Below, in pieces: positions 47,529 to 56,622 of a stretch of 64,000 bases of DNA (positions within the stretch are counted from its first letter, which is position 1; every line of letters begins with the position of its first letter). The notes under the pieces were generated by a model. The model saw only the letters and a program-made list of their open reading frames with translations. It was not told the DNA's origin and ran no database searches. A program made the translations under genes and the position numbers. The DNA comes from Abyssisolibacter fermentans (GTDB lineage Bacteria > Bacillota > Clostridia > Tissierellales > MCWD3), in assembly GCF_001559865.1 (NCBI RefSeq), contig NZ_LOHE01000069.1:1-64000 (forward strand), in the 5' to 3' direction.

Positions 47529-48509
47529 ATGCAAAAGATAAAAGAAATGGTACCAGGAATTGTTTTTGTATTTATAGTTTCTGTTTTATCAATGTACATT
47601 AATGATTCTATAAAAAATGTTATAAATTTAGAAGCACTAACTATAGGAATTATTATTGGTATTATTTATAACAATACAATAAAGACTCAAACAGTATTTA
47701 AAGAAGGGGTAAAATTTTCTCTTAAAAAACTATTAAAGGTTGGTATAGTATTGTTAGGCTTTAAACTTAATTTTAATTCTCTTTTAAAATTAGGACCTAA
47801 GGTTATTTTGATAATTTTAATCTTTGTTCCTAGTGTTTTATTGCTTGCAGCACTTTTAGGAAAACTATTTAAGGCTCAAAATAAGTTAGCTACTTTAATC
47901 GGAGTTGGTTCATGTATATGTGGAGCATCTGCTGTAGTAGCTTTAGCGCCTACAATAAATGCGGATGATGAGGATTCAGTTGTAGCAGTTTCTATAGTTA
48001 GTTTTTTAGGGGCTGTTGGAGTTTTAGCTTATTCAGCAATAGCTGTAACTAGCAGTATAAGTAATATTCAATATGGAATTTGGTCAGGCTTATCTTTACA
48101 TGGAGTTGCACATGCTCTTGCAGCTGCTTTTGCCAGAGGAGATACAGCAGGAGAAATAGGAACTTTTGTGAAAATGGGAAGAGTTTTGATGCTTATACCT
48201 GTATCTTTGATTTTAGGACTAATTTATAATAAAGGTAATGGCAGTAGTAAAAAAACTAAATTTCCTATGTATGTACTATATTTCATTATTGCTGGAGTAG
48301 TTAGTTCTACTGGGATTATACCAGCTAATATTTTAAAAATATTAACTAAATTGAGTTCGATTTTTATATTAATGGCAATGGTGGCTATGGGACTTTCTGT
48401 AGATTTCAAAAGCATTAAAAATAAAGGAATGAAAGCTTTACTTATAGGAAGTGTGTTATTTTTGATTACGTCTACATCTACTTATATGATTGTAAAGAAT
48501 TTTATATAA
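47529..48509 (+). CDS. YeiH family putative anion exporter
   Basis: The 326-residue protein has about ten hydrophobic segments and the family core GSCICGASAVVALAPTI near residue 130. LHGVAHALAAAFARG and MAMVAMGLSVDFKSI near the end are also typical. YeiH proteins are annotated as putative sulfate exporters and are often controlled by LysR partners such as the gene upstream. I start at ATG 47529 because GAGAGGTGAT ends 7 nt before it; the upstream ATG lies within that site. Confidence 0.9.
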   Translation: MQKIKEMVPGIVFVFIVSVLSMYINDSIKNVINLEALTIGIIIGIIYNNTIKTQTVFKEGVKFSLKKLLKVGIVLLGFKLNFNSLLKLGPKVILIILIFVPSVLLLAALLGKLFKAQNKLATLIGVGSCICGASAVVALAPTINADDEDSVVAVSIVSFLGAVGVLAYSAIAVTSSISNIQYGIWSGLSLHGVAHALAAAFARGDTAGEIGTFVKMGRVLMLIPVSLILGLIYNKGNGSSKKTKFPMYVLYFIIAGVVSSTGIIPANILKILTKLSSIFILMAMVAMGLSVDFKSIKNKGMKALLIGSVLFLITSTSTYMIVKNFI

Positions 48510-48532
48510 AATATAATTAAATTTTCTATTAA

Positions 48533-48580
48533 AACATCCCTATTTTAGATTTATAATTATTGAAAATAGGGATGTTATCA
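48533..48580 (+). terminator. hairpin after yeiH-like gene
   Basis: AACATCCCTATTTT and GAAAATAGGGATGTT form a 14-bp stem. The following bases are T-rich but not a run. Confidence 0.65.
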
Positions 48581-48702
48581 TATATATTTTAATCCTGATT
48601 ATTCGTATAACTTTGAATAATATAAAAACTTATAATAAATAAGAGTTTATATATGATAAAATTAAATAGTAAAAACAGTTTAGAATTTTATAAGGAGAAT
48701 AT

Positions 48703-49389
48703 ATGGAGAATACTACAATTAGAAAACGAATTTTTGAGCTGGCAGATGAAGAATATAAAAAGTTTCAAAGTAAATTATGCCCTAATAATGACAACATTAT
48801 AGGAGTTAGACTTCCGTTATTAAGAAAACTTGCAAAACAAATAGCTAAAGGTAACTGGCGCGAGTATTTAAAGATAGCAAAAGAGGAGTATTTTGAAGAG
48901 ATTATGCTGCAAGGCATGGTTATAGGTTATGCAGCTGCTGATATTGAAGAATTACTTAATTATGTAACTGAATTTGTGCCTAAAATTGATAACTGGGCTG
49001 TTTGTGATAGCTTTTGTAGCGGATTAAAATTTACGAAAACAAATAAGGAATGTGTTTGGGAATATCTTAGACCTTATCTATCTTCAAAACAAGAGTTTGA
49101 AATGCGTTTTGGCATTGTAATGCTAATTGTTTATTATATAGAAGAAGATTATATTGCAAAGGTATTACAATTATTAGATAAGCCAAAGCATGAAGGATAT
49201 TATGTTAAAATGGCAGTTGCGTGGGCTGTATCTATCTGTTTTGTCAAATTTCCTGAAACAACAATGCAGTATCTAAAGAATAATAAATTAGATGATTTTA
49301 CATATAACAAAGCACTGCAAAAAATAACTGAATCACTAAAAGTCAATAAAGAAACAAAAACATTGATTCGTAATATGAAACGTAGATAG
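48703..49389 (+). CDS. DNA alkylation repair protein, AlkD-like
   Basis: The 228-residue protein is an all-helical HEAT-like repeat protein of the AlkC/AlkD family. Hallmarks are the IGVRLPLLRKLAKQIAK segment near residue 28, the IDNWAVCDSFC motif near residue 98 with the aspartate implicated in AlkD, and VKMAVAWAVSICFVKFP. Such proteins excise positively charged alkylated bases, or in some members only bind DNA. AAGGAG precedes ATG. It appears to stand alone. Confidence 0.9.
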   Translation: MENTTIRKRIFELADEEYKKFQSKLCPNNDNIIGVRLPLLRKLAKQIAKGNWREYLKIAKEEYFEEIMLQGMVIGYAAADIEELLNYVTEFVPKIDNWAVCDSFCSGLKFTKTNKECVWEYLRPYLSSKQEFEMRFGIVMLIVYYIEEDYIAKVLQLLDKPKHEGYYVKMAVAWAVSICFVKFPETTMQYLKNNKLDDFTYNKALQKITESLKVNKETKTLIRNMKRR

Positions 49390-49463
49390 TGATTCAATAG
49401 TGATATTTTTTACAATAATGAATAGACTAGTCTCATGAAAAATAGTAAATGTGGTGATTTAGT

Positions 49464-50417
49464 ATGATAATTAGTGCAAGCAGGAGAACAGATATACCAG
49501 CATATTATTCAGAGTGGTTAATCAATCGTTTGAAAGAAGGTTTTTTGTATGTTAAAAATCCATGGAATCGTAAGCAATGCAGTAAGATTATTTTAAATCC
49601 AGAAGTTGTAGATTGTATTGTATTCTGGACTAAAAATGCTCAGCCAATGCTAGATAAATTAGACATTATTGATGCTATGAAGTATTCATATTATTTTCAA
49701 TTTACACTGACACCATATGGTAAAAATATAGAAAAGGGATTACCACCAAAAAATGTAGTTGTAGATACTTTTAGAAGATTGAGTGATAAAATAGGACCGC
49801 ATCGTGTGGTTTGGCGTTATGATCCTGTTATTATAAATGAAAAGTTTTCGGTACAATATCATATAGATACATATGGCAAAATGTGCAACATGTTAAGAGG
49901 TTATACAAATAAGTGCATTTTCAGTTTTATTGATTTGTATGCAAAAATTAGAAATAGAACTAAAGGGATTGTAGAATCTGAAGTTAGTGATATAAATATG
50001 AATAAAATAGCAGATGGATTTTCTAAAATTGCGAAATCATATGGTATAGAATTATCAACATGTTCAGAGGTTAAGGACTTAAGTAAATATGGTATAACCC
50101 ATGCATCATGCATAGATAAAGCTATGATTGAAAATATTATTGGATGTCCCATTAAAGCAAAAAAAGATGTTAATCAACGCCATGATTGTGGTTGTATTGA
50201 AAGTATTGACATTGGTGCTTATGACTGTTGTGGTAATGGATGTGTGTATTGCTATGCTAATGCAAATCAAAGCGTAGTAATGAGAAATATGAAAAAGCAT
50301 AATGATAAATCACCAATTTTAATTGGAAATATTGATGCTAATCATGTAATAACTGAGCGTAAAGTAAAGTCATTTAAGATATTGCAAACATCAATGTTTT
50401 CAAAAAACAACGTTTAA
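49464..50417 (+). CDS. DUF1848 family protein
   Basis: The 317-residue protein matches DUF1848. It opens with MIISASRRTDIPAYYSEWL, has VDCIVFWTKNAQPML near residue 52, and ends with a cysteine-rich motif (CGCIESIDIGAYDCCGNGCVYC-like, about 245-270). The CGNGCVYCYAN segment suggests an iron-sulfur cluster; the family has been described as distantly radical-SAM-like, but its reaction is unknown. GGTGAT precedes ATG. It lies downstream of the AlkD-like gene by 74 bases, possibly cotranscribed. Confidence 0.85.
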   Translation: MIISASRRTDIPAYYSEWLINRLKEGFLYVKNPWNRKQCSKIILNPEVVDCIVFWTKNAQPMLDKLDIIDAMKYSYYFQFTLTPYGKNIEKGLPPKNVVVDTFRRLSDKIGPHRVVWRYDPVIINEKFSVQYHIDTYGKMCNMLRGYTNKCIFSFIDLYAKIRNRTKGIVESEVSDINMNKIADGFSKIAKSYGIELSTCSEVKDLSKYGITHASCIDKAMIENIIGCPIKAKKDVNQRHDCGCIESIDIGAYDCCGNGCVYCYANANQSVVMRNMKKHNDKSPILIGNIDANHVITERKVKSFKILQTSMFSKNNV

Positions 50418-50713
50418 AATTTCATGGAATTCTATAGTGTGGGAAATTACAACTTATTATTCATTAGAATGTAAATAATCCTTAAGACAACTATTAATTT
50501 GTTTAATAAGCTTTTCACAGTTATTTAGAAAATGAAACTACTCACAGTGTTGCATTATCTGTGTTTAGAAAAGAAAAGAAGAGGTTTCAACGAATTTGAA
50601 ATTATATTATTTGAAATATTATTTATGCGCTCATTTGATGATAAAATTAGTTATAAAGAGATTTCTTTTGAGTAGATTATTTTTTGGATTAGTAAGCGAC
50701 AAAATAGAATAAT

Positions 50714-51163
50714 TTATTTTAACCTCATTTCGATAGTGTTCGGTCTAAAGCCCATAGCTTGATAAAATTCAATAGTTTTAATGTTATCGTAAGAAACTGT
50801 AATGGTGATATTGTCACAGCCATTACTTTTTAGCCATTTTATATGGCGGTTCATCAGTTCTTTACCTATTCCTTTGTTTCGTGCTTCTTCAACAACATGG
50901 AGAGTTTGTGGCTCACCTTGATTTCCTTCAAAAGTAGAAATACAGTAGCCAAGTAATTTTAAGCTTTCAGCATCCTCAGCTAGTGTTATTTTTATATGAT
51001 CTTTATCGAAGGAGCTGAATCCATTTATTCTGTCTTCGAAAACAATATCTGAATAAAGATGTTTAAAATATTTTGATATTTTTTCATGATACTTTCTATT
51101 TCTTTCCCACACATCTTTGATAATTGAAATCTCACTAAAAGGTATATCTCTATAATTAACCAT
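50714..51163 (-). CDS. GNAT family N-acetyltransferase
   Basis: The 149-residue protein has the GNAT acetyl-CoA binding motif V-E-E-A-R-N-K-G-I-G-K-E-L near residue 100, preceded by LHV and followed by FYQAMGFRPN. Substrate unknown. I start at ATG 51163, with TTGGAGGGAG upstream, which drops 37 residues that would lie upstream of that site. The 296 bases between it and the DUF1848 gene show no feature that I can support. Confidence 0.9.
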   Translation of the reverse strand: MVNYRDIPFSEISIIKDVWERNRKYHEKISKYFKHLYSDIVFEDRINGFSSFDKDHIKITLAEDAESLKLLGYCISTFEGNQGEPQTLHVVEEARNKGIGKELMNRHIKWLKSNGCDNITITVSYDNIKTIEFYQAMGFRPNTIEMRLK

Positions 51164-51542
51164 TGATTTCTCCCTCCAATCATAGAAAACTGTAAGAAAA
51201 TAGAAATTTTCTATGTATATAACATTTGTTATTATTTTAATTATACAATATGACAATAAAATGTTAAATGACAACTTTTTTAAAAAGATACTGTTATATT
51301 TAAAACATGTTATATTATATAAATACAGAGGTTATAAAACTTATTAGAATTGTTAATGATGCCTTAAAAATATAGAAGATATATTTTAAAATTAGTTAAT
51401 CTAATGTATAATTTTCACAAGGTATTTTATGAAAAAGTATAGAATAAATATAGTAGTTGTTTTAGATGTATTTTATAAAATAAAATATGAATGTAAGATT
51501 AGGCTATTTTCTAGTATGTTAATAATTTGAGATTTCTAGTAG
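51164..51542. other. AT-rich intergenic stretch
   Basis: No gene is seen between the divergent GNAT and J-domain genes. A block near 51400-51450 (CACAAGGTATTTTATG...AAGTATAGAA) resembles one near 54480-54520, suggesting a minor shared repeat. Confidence 0.35.
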
Positions 51543-51989
51543 GTGATTAATATTAATCAATTAAAGAAAAAACTTAGAAAATTAAAAAAATTAGAGATTA
51601 AAATCAGATTTGAGAACATTCCCATTAAGAATAAAAAAATAAATTTGGTATGGGATATGTTTTTCTGCACAAAAAATGCTGATAGTACGGATGTAAAATA
51701 TTGCATGGATAAGCTAATGAAAATGAGTAAACAAGAATATAAAAATGTTATTGATGAATATTTTTTCAATGTTTATTATCAAAACTATTTAGATAATGGG
51801 TTGACTATGACTAGTATGTATGATCCTCATTTATTACAGTTATTGAATTTACCATTTGATGCAGAATTAGCTGATATTAAAAAAAGATTTAGAGAACTTG
51901 CGAAATTATATCATCCCGATAGAGGAGGAGATGAAGATAAAATGATTGAACTACTGGAAATCTATAATGGACTTATAAATAAATCATAA
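51543..51989 (+). CDS. J-domain (DnaJ-like) protein with unusual start
   Basis: The 148-residue protein ends in a J domain (about 100-148): IKKRFRELAKLYHPDRGGDE, with the HPD tripeptide that stimulates DnaK. The N-terminal 95 residues are basic and not recognised. The start is odd: GTG 51543 sits inside the only good ribosome binding site (AGGTGATT, 51541-51548). The codon at the right distance is ATT 51552, in a context (AGGTGATTAAT then ATT) that equals one used with ATG elsewhere here (47518-47531). Either an AUU start or a damaged start codon is possible. Confidence 0.75.
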   Translation: MININQLKKKLRKLKKLEIKIRFENIPIKNKKINLVWDMFFCTKNADSTDVKYCMDKLMKMSKQEYKNVIDEYFFNVYYQNYLDNGLTMTSMYDPHLLQLLNLPFDAELADIKKRFRELAKLYHPDRGGDEDKMIELLEIYNGLINKS

Positions 51990-52044
51990 ATCATTAGTAG
52001 TATTTACCAATTATTCATGAGACAATACAGGAGGCTTAGAAAAA

Positions 52045-52701
52045 ATGAATAGCAAGAGAGAACAACTTAAAATAGTAAAACCCAAATTTATAAAAGAAAT
52101 TGATAGTATTTGCACTGAAATTAGTGTTATTAATGACGAAGATGTATTTGAAGATGTATATGTATCAAACAGTATAATTGAAAATCAAGCAGCTGACAGA
52201 GTATGCTTTGAAGGAGTAATTTTTAAAAACGTTGATTTTATAAATATAAAACTAAATGCACTTGAGCTAACAGATGTTAGATTTGAAAACTGTGATTTAT
52301 CAAATATAGATTTTAGTAGGTCAATCATACATAGGGTGGAATTTATCAATTGTAAACTCATGGGTATAAACCTAAGCGAAGCAATACTACAAAATACCAT
52401 CATAAAACAATGTAATGGCAAATTTGCTATATTGAGCTTTGCACAAATGAAGAAAGTTATTATTAAAGAAAGTATATTTGAAAACAGTAATTTTCAAAAC
52501 AGTAAGTTTACAAAGGTAGAGTTTAGTGATTGTAGCTTTAAAATGAGTCAGATGTCAGGAACAAGCCTATCAGGGATAGATCTTAGTAATTCCAACGTTG
52601 AAGGGTTAGGTGTAAGGCCAGAAGATATTAAAGGAGCAATAGTCTCTCCTATGCAGGCAGTGGACTTTGCAAAAATGTTAGGATTGGTTATAAAATCATA
52701 G
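52045..52701 (+). CDS. pentapeptide repeat protein, Qnr-sized
   Basis: The 218-residue protein is made of pentapeptide repeats of the A(D/N)LxF type, readable from about residue 55 to 190 (for example FKNVDFINIKL, FENCDLSNIDF, FENSNFQNSKF). The C-terminal EDIKGAIVSPMQAVDFAKMLGLVI is the helix that caps Qnr/MfpA-like proteins. Length equals that of Qnr proteins, which fold as right-handed quadrilateral helices and protect DNA gyrase. A gyrase role here is possible but not established. AGGAGG precedes ATG. Confidence 0.87.
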   Translation: MNSKREQLKIVKPKFIKEIDSICTEISVINDEDVFEDVYVSNSIIENQAADRVCFEGVIFKNVDFINIKLNALELTDVRFENCDLSNIDFSRSIIHRVEFINCKLMGINLSEAILQNTIIKQCNGKFAILSFAQMKKVIIKESIFENSNFQNSKFTKVEFSDCSFKMSQMSGTSLSGIDLSNSNVEGLGVRPEDIKGAIVSPMQAVDFAKMLGLVIKS

Positions 52702-52762
52702 TTGAAATATATTTATAGGTAACTATCTTGAGTTGCTATTATACTATTCTGGAGGCTAAGTT

Positions 52763-53173
52763 ATGGAAAATAGCAAAAAAGTAAAAAGAATATTAGGTAA
52801 CATGATATTTATTTCTTATTTTATTTTTATTATATATAAAAGTATTCCTTATACATATAAATTAGCACGTATAGAAACAATATATTTTTGTTTTGGTTTG
52901 CTTGCAGGATTTTGTGTAAGTGTACTTTTAACTAAAGTATTTTGGTATTTGATTAAAATAAAATATTTTTATGAAGAAAATAAAGTTAAATTTTCAAAAG
53001 TATTGTTTGGAGCATTTTTATTTTGCATTGCATTTTTAGGGTTTAGTGGTATCAGAAATAATTATTTTTCAATAATAGGTGCAGGTATTAATATAGAAAG
53101 AATTTTTATATTATCAATAGTAATTGTTTTGAGAAATAATTATAAAATAATATTTTTTCAGAAAAAGTATTAA
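52763..53173 (+). CDS. small membrane protein, function unknown
   Basis: The 136-residue protein has four hydrophobic segments (about residues 13-28, 38-62, 78-100 and 105-128) with basic loops between and a Lys/Lys/Tyr C-terminus. No family is recognised. CTGGAGG precedes ATG. It follows the pentapeptide gene by 61 bases and ends at a terminator, so the two may share a transcript. Confidence 0.7.
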   Translation: MENSKKVKRILGNMIFISYFIFIIYKSIPYTYKLARIETIYFCFGLLAGFCVSVLLTKVFWYLIKIKYFYEENKVKFSKVLFGAFLFCIAFLGFSGIRNNYFSIIGAGINIERIFILSIVIVLRNNYKIIFFQKKY

Positions 53174-53218
53174 AAAAATTATTTTAATGTGGGATTCATA
53201 GCACAAATTGAAACAAAT

Positions 53219-53268
53219 ATAAGGGGCGGTTCAAAAAAATATTTTGAGTCAGTCCCTTTATATTTTTT
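53219..53268. terminator. terminator after small membrane protein gene
   Basis: ATAAGGGGCGG and the distal GTCCCTTTAT pair across an AT-rich internal region with a nested CAAAAA/TTTTGAG stem, followed by T-rich sequence. Similar palindromes end transcripts at 53547 and 63282. Confidence 0.7.
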
Positions 53269-53288
53269 AGCATTAAAGATAGAAAAAT

Positions 53289-53317
53289 GGAACAAAATTA
53301 CTAATTGAATAATCAAA
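53289..53317 (+). promoter_or_regulatory. shared GGAACA-N17-ATCAAA promoter, peptide D
   Basis: GGAACA at 53289 is followed after exactly 17 bases by ATCAAA at 53312. This is the plus-strand equivalent of the elements before peptides A, B and C, and it lies about 73 bases from the start codon. Confidence 0.6.
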
Positions 53318-53390
53318 CATGTGAATAATTAATTGTATACGAAAGAAAACTGCATTAGTCATAACTTAACTAAAAAAGGAGGTGAATTTG

Positions 53391-53519
53391 ATGAAAAAAT
53401 TAATAAAAAAAGCTAATATAAATACTACTACTGCTTTTATACCTAAATGTCTTTGTATGTGTAGCATTTTACCAGAAGGAGACGATTTTTACGACAATTC
53501 TGTAATTATTGGACTTTAA
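53391..53519 (+). CDS. Cys-rich MKKL-type peptide D
   Basis: A 42-residue plus-strand peptide after AAAGGAGG. It begins MKKLIKKANINTT and has three cysteines at 20, 22 and 24 (CLCMC), as in peptide A. The tail is acidic with DDFYDNS. It lies 1.5 kb upstream of the two radical SAM genes of locus 2, with a nitroreductase in between, so those enzymes are candidates for processing it. That link is only positional. Confidence 0.82.
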   Translation: MKKLIKKANINTTTAFIPKCLCMCSILPEGDDFYDNSVIIGL

Positions 53520-53546
53520 CATTTTATAACTATGAAACAGATTATG

Positions 53547-53586
53547 AAGGGATGACCCAAAATTACTTTGAGACATCCCTTTTGCT
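53547..53586. terminator. terminator after peptide D
   Basis: AAGGGATG and CATCCCTT form the base of a hairpin with inner CCAAAA/TTTTGG-like pairing, followed by TTTT. Confidence 0.8.
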
Positions 53587-53661
53587 TAATACGTTCAGAC
53601 TAATTTATCTTTGATACTATTTATGTTAAAGATGGTAGAGAACATATACTTTAATATATAA

Positions 53662-54297
53662 CTATTCAATCACTGATATTACTTCATCAACTGGCTTTCT
53701 TCCGGGGCTTTTAATTGGTGAATTTGGTACTCCAATTGGAACTATGGCAGCTAGGGAAAATCCCTTTTTTTCAAAGTTAATTGTACTTGATATCTCTTTA
53801 GCAGCATAATTGCCACTTGTCATCCAGCAAGCTCCATATCCCATTTCTGTAGCTGCTAATAATAAATTCTCTATGAGTGCGCCAATACTTTGCATTTGAG
53901 GTGACATTTCTAGTATATGATTGATTTCTTCTTCATAACCATTGACTGCTTTCAATTCTTCAAGGCCAGTAGGAGTATAAGAGCTAGCATAAACAAGTAT
54001 TGCTACTGGAGCACTTCTAAAAAAGGTTGCAAACCTAACAAATTTAGTAAACGCTAGCTTTTGTGACTCATCGTTTAATTGATTTGCTATTTCGGAGTTT
54101 TTTTGCTCAATAGCTTTAGCTATATTTTCAATTAATTCTTTGTTTTTTACAACAACAAAATGCCAATTTTGAACGTTTTTAGCTGAAGCACAATAAGTAG
54201 AAGCTTCAAGTATTTTTTTTAAATCTTTCATTGGAACATCTTGCTGTGAAAATTTTCTTATACTATGTCTATTATAAATAAAATCTAAATTACCCAT
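53662..54297 (-). CDS. nitroreductase family protein
   Basis: The 211-residue flavoprotein has the family opening NRHSIRKFSQQDVPMKDL, the central CASAKNVQNWHFVVVKN and the late MGYGACWMTSGNYAAKEI. Nitroreductases use FMN and NAD(P)H on nitro compounds, quinones or, in some RiPP pathways, azolines. This copy is a general clostridial type on the strand opposite to the RiPP genes, so I do not assign it to them. GGGAGAG precedes ATG on the minus strand. Confidence 0.92.
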   Translation of the reverse strand: MGNLDFIYNRHSIRKFSQQDVPMKDLKKILEASTYCASAKNVQNWHFVVVKNKELIENIAKAIEQKNSEIANQLNDESQKLAFTKFVRFATFFRSAPVAILVYASSYTPTGLEELKAVNGYEEEINHILEMSPQMQSIGALIENLLLAATEMGYGACWMTSGNYAAKEISSTINFEKKGFSLAAIVPIGVPNSPIKSPGRKPVDEVISVIE

Positions 54298-54943
54298 TAG
54301 TATCTCTCCCTTAGAATTAGTAAAATATCTATCTTAATTATATTAGTTTAATAGAAAAGCAAGTGAAGTTCAAGGGTAAAGCTAATAAAAGCTGTAGCAG
54401 AAGTCTAATTTCTGATTTTAAAATTGCTGACTTCAAAAGAATTACGAACAGTTTAAAATGAATAATATTTTTAGTTTAGTATAAATTTTACAAGGTATTT
54501 AAGAGAAAGTGTAGAATTTAAATAAATAAATAAATAATGTAGCTATAGATGATATTGCAGCAAACAAATTATTTTACCCATTTTGAAATGTAATGAATAC
54601 CAGAAAACAGTCAAAAAAATTATATTTGAAGTATTTAATTGTTTTCTGAAGTATTATTTCCTATATCATATCACTTATCTTAACGAAAATTCAGCTTATA
54701 AGTAAATTAGTTCAATCTAAAATCCATCTCTGTTGTATCAAAATCCAAGTTTTATATATTTCTTAAGATAAAATTAACAAAAAATTTGAACTGTAATCTT
54801 AGTTTAACTATATTTTTAATATTGCTTTACTTTTTTAGAATTGTTGAAGTCTATTTTATGAAAACAATTACAGAATAATATTGCTTGATTATAGTATTTT
54901 GTGATTGTTTAATAAAAATATATATTAGAAGGAGGTGATTTAG
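54298..54943. other. AT-rich intergenic stretch before RiPP locus 2
   Basis: No gene is seen in about 645 bases. The last 100 bases probably hold the promoter of the CHHGC precursor: TTGCTTGATTATAGTATTTTG near 54880-54900 is a possible -35/-10 arrangement, not a strong one. The GGAACA element of the MKKL peptides is absent. Confidence 0.4.
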
Positions 54944-55069
54944 ATGAAAGAGAAAGAAAAAGAAAATCCAATAAAAAAAGAAGAACTTATAAAAAAAATT
55001 GACGAGGAATTTTCAGAAAAGACAAAAGTTAATAATCAAGAAGAACAGATATGTCATCATGGATGCTAA
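54944..55069 (+). CDS. RiPP precursor with C-terminal CHHGC core
   Basis: A 41-residue peptide after GAAGGAGGTGAT, one of the strongest ribosome binding sites in the window. Residues 1-35 are almost entirely charged or polar (MKEKEKENPIKKEEL and so on) and helical, as in leader peptides. The last six residues, ICHHGC, are abruptly different and hold all the cysteines and histidines. It stands directly upstream of two radical SAM genes, a YcaO gene and a carbamoyltransferase gene. I infer that C37-H-H-G-C41 is the core to be modified. I recognise no named family. Confidence 0.85.
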   Translation: MKEKEKENPIKKEELIKKIDEEFSEKTKVNNQEEQICHHGC

Positions 55070-55071
55070 AA

Positions 55072-55161
55072 GATGATATACCTACTTAGGACTATATCAT
55101 CATAGTTTTTGAAATAGTACTATTTATGTATTTTGTAAAGTTCAAGATGGTATAGTCCTTA
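55072..55161 (+). promoter_or_regulatory. competing hairpins between precursor and enzyme genes
   Basis: GATGATATA (55072) pairs with TATATCATC (55093), followed by ATAGTTTTT, which looks like a weak terminator. The same TAGGACTATATCATC segment can instead pair with GATGGTATAGTCCTT (55146-55160). The two folds exclude each other. The arrangement may set the ratio of precursor to enzymes by partial termination or protect the precursor message. Confidence 0.55.
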
Positions 55162-55194
55162 GAATTATTCAACTTAGTAGAAAGGATGTAAGTA

Positions 55195-56610
55195 GTGGTA
55201 TCTATTATAGAATATGTAAAATCACTTGATTACTATAATTTGAATAAAAAACTTTATTATTTTGAAAGAGAAAATAAATTATTTATATATCATATTAAGA
55301 CAAAGAAAATTTTATTAATTGAGAAAAATTTAGAAGAAAAAGGTTATTTAGTATCTACTTTTATTAAGGATAATAATTCTATAAAACTATACAAAACAAG
55401 TAATTTATCAATAAAAGATATAAAAGAATTGTTAAATAATTTGGATAATTATAAAGCGAATGCTTCTATTAACTTAGAAAATTATATGTATCACAATAAA
55501 GCATATTTCTTTTTAACTAATGCGTGTAATTTAAAGTGTAGATATTGTTATCAAGAGAGCAAACCTGTGAAAATGAATTTTTCTATGTCAAAGAAATTAA
55601 TTGACATGATGATAAAAAATAAAAGAAAAACAGAAACAGATTTTCAGATACGTTTTTTTGGAGGAGAGCCCTTATTAAATTATAAATTAATGAAACAAAT
55701 AATAAATTATTGTAGCAATGATAGATTTAATGAAAATACGACATTTAACTATTATTTATCAACAAATGGATTGCTTTTAGATTCAGATAAATTAAGTTTT
55801 ATGAATGATAGTAATACAAAAATAAAAATAAGTGTTGATGGTAATAGAGAAATATTCAATTATTATAGGAAATCTGCTAAATATAAAGATGTTTATTGTG
55901 TATTAATAAAAAAATTAAAAGAAGTTTTTAAATGCTATCCTAATGAGTTATTAACAGCTGGAATTACTAATAATTATTACAATATAAATTTTTGTGAAAA
56001 TTTGAAACATGCATATGAAGTTGGATTTAGAAATTTTTACGTTCAATTTGTTTGTAATAATGATTTTTATGAAAAAAGAGTACCTGATATTTTAGTTGAA
56101 AAATATGATGAAATTATAAATGAGTATGAAAAAATGTTGAATTTTATAAATATTAAAATGAATTTAGGTCAGGAAATTTACGTTAATTTGCTAGATTCTT
56201 TTATCAAATTTTTATTCGCGCCTCTGAATTCATTATGTGGATGCTCAGCAGGTATAGCATCATGTGCATATGATGACGTTGGAAATGTATATTTTTGCCA
56301 AAGATTTATTGGTGATGAAAAATATGTCATTGGAAATGTAGAAAAAGGATTAAACAGACAAAAAATTAAAACTATCAGAAATTATAATGTTATGGATAGA
56401 TGTGTAAATTGTCCTATACTAAATTATTGCAATGGTGGTTGCTATTTTAATAATTATAAGAATAGCAAAATACTAGATAATTACTTACAGTATGATTGCA
56501 ATATCAAAATTAAATTATTTGAGAAATTGATATATTATACATTTAAAATTGCACAAAAAGATATTGGATTTATTAATAATATTTATAACAAGAGAGAATT
56601 TGTTGAATAA
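55195..56610 (+). CDS. radical SAM/SPASM peptide maturase, first of locus 2
   Basis: The 471-residue enzyme has a 100-residue N-terminal region that may contain a peptide-binding fold (LYYFERENKLFIYHIKTKKILLI). The radical SAM motif C111-N-L-K-C115-R-Y-C118 follows, with FFGGEPLLNYK next. A C-terminal SPASM region holds many cysteines (LCGCSAGIASC, FCQRF, CVNCPILNYCNGGC) suited to two auxiliary clusters. Enzymes of this build crosslink or oxidise RiPP precursors. Start GTG follows GAAAGGATG. It lies 125 bases after the precursor and 12 bases before the second radical SAM gene. Confidence 0.92.
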   Translation: MVSIIEYVKSLDYYNLNKKLYYFERENKLFIYHIKTKKILLIEKNLEEKGYLVSTFIKDNNSIKLYKTSNLSIKDIKELLNNLDNYKANASINLENYMYHNKAYFFLTNACNLKCRYCYQESKPVKMNFSMSKKLIDMMIKNKRKTETDFQIRFFGGEPLLNYKLMKQIINYCSNDRFNENTTFNYYLSTNGLLLDSDKLSFMNDSNTKIKISVDGNREIFNYYRKSAKYKDVYCVLIKKLKEVFKCYPNELLTAGITNNYYNINFCENLKHAYEVGFRNFYVQFVCNNDFYEKRVPDILVEKYDEIINEYEKMLNFINIKMNLGQEIYVNLLDSFIKFLFAPLNSLCGCSAGIASCAYDDVGNVYFCQRFIGDEKYVIGNVEKGLNRQKIKTIRNYNVMDRCVNCPILNYCNGGCYFNNYKNSKILDNYLQYDCNIKIKLFEKLIYYTFKIAQKDIGFINNIYNKREFVE

Positions 56611-56622
56611 GGAGATGTTTTT

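Noticed and set aside
51543-51989. J-domain gene as a RiPP or defence component
   Set aside because: No linked partner. Short J-domain proteins are common and the context shows only unrelated single genes.
53662-54297. Nitroreductase as azoline oxidase of RiPP locus 2
   Set aside because: It lies on the opposite strand, in its own unit, and resembles general clostridial nitroreductases. The YcaO is not of the azole-forming subgroup.
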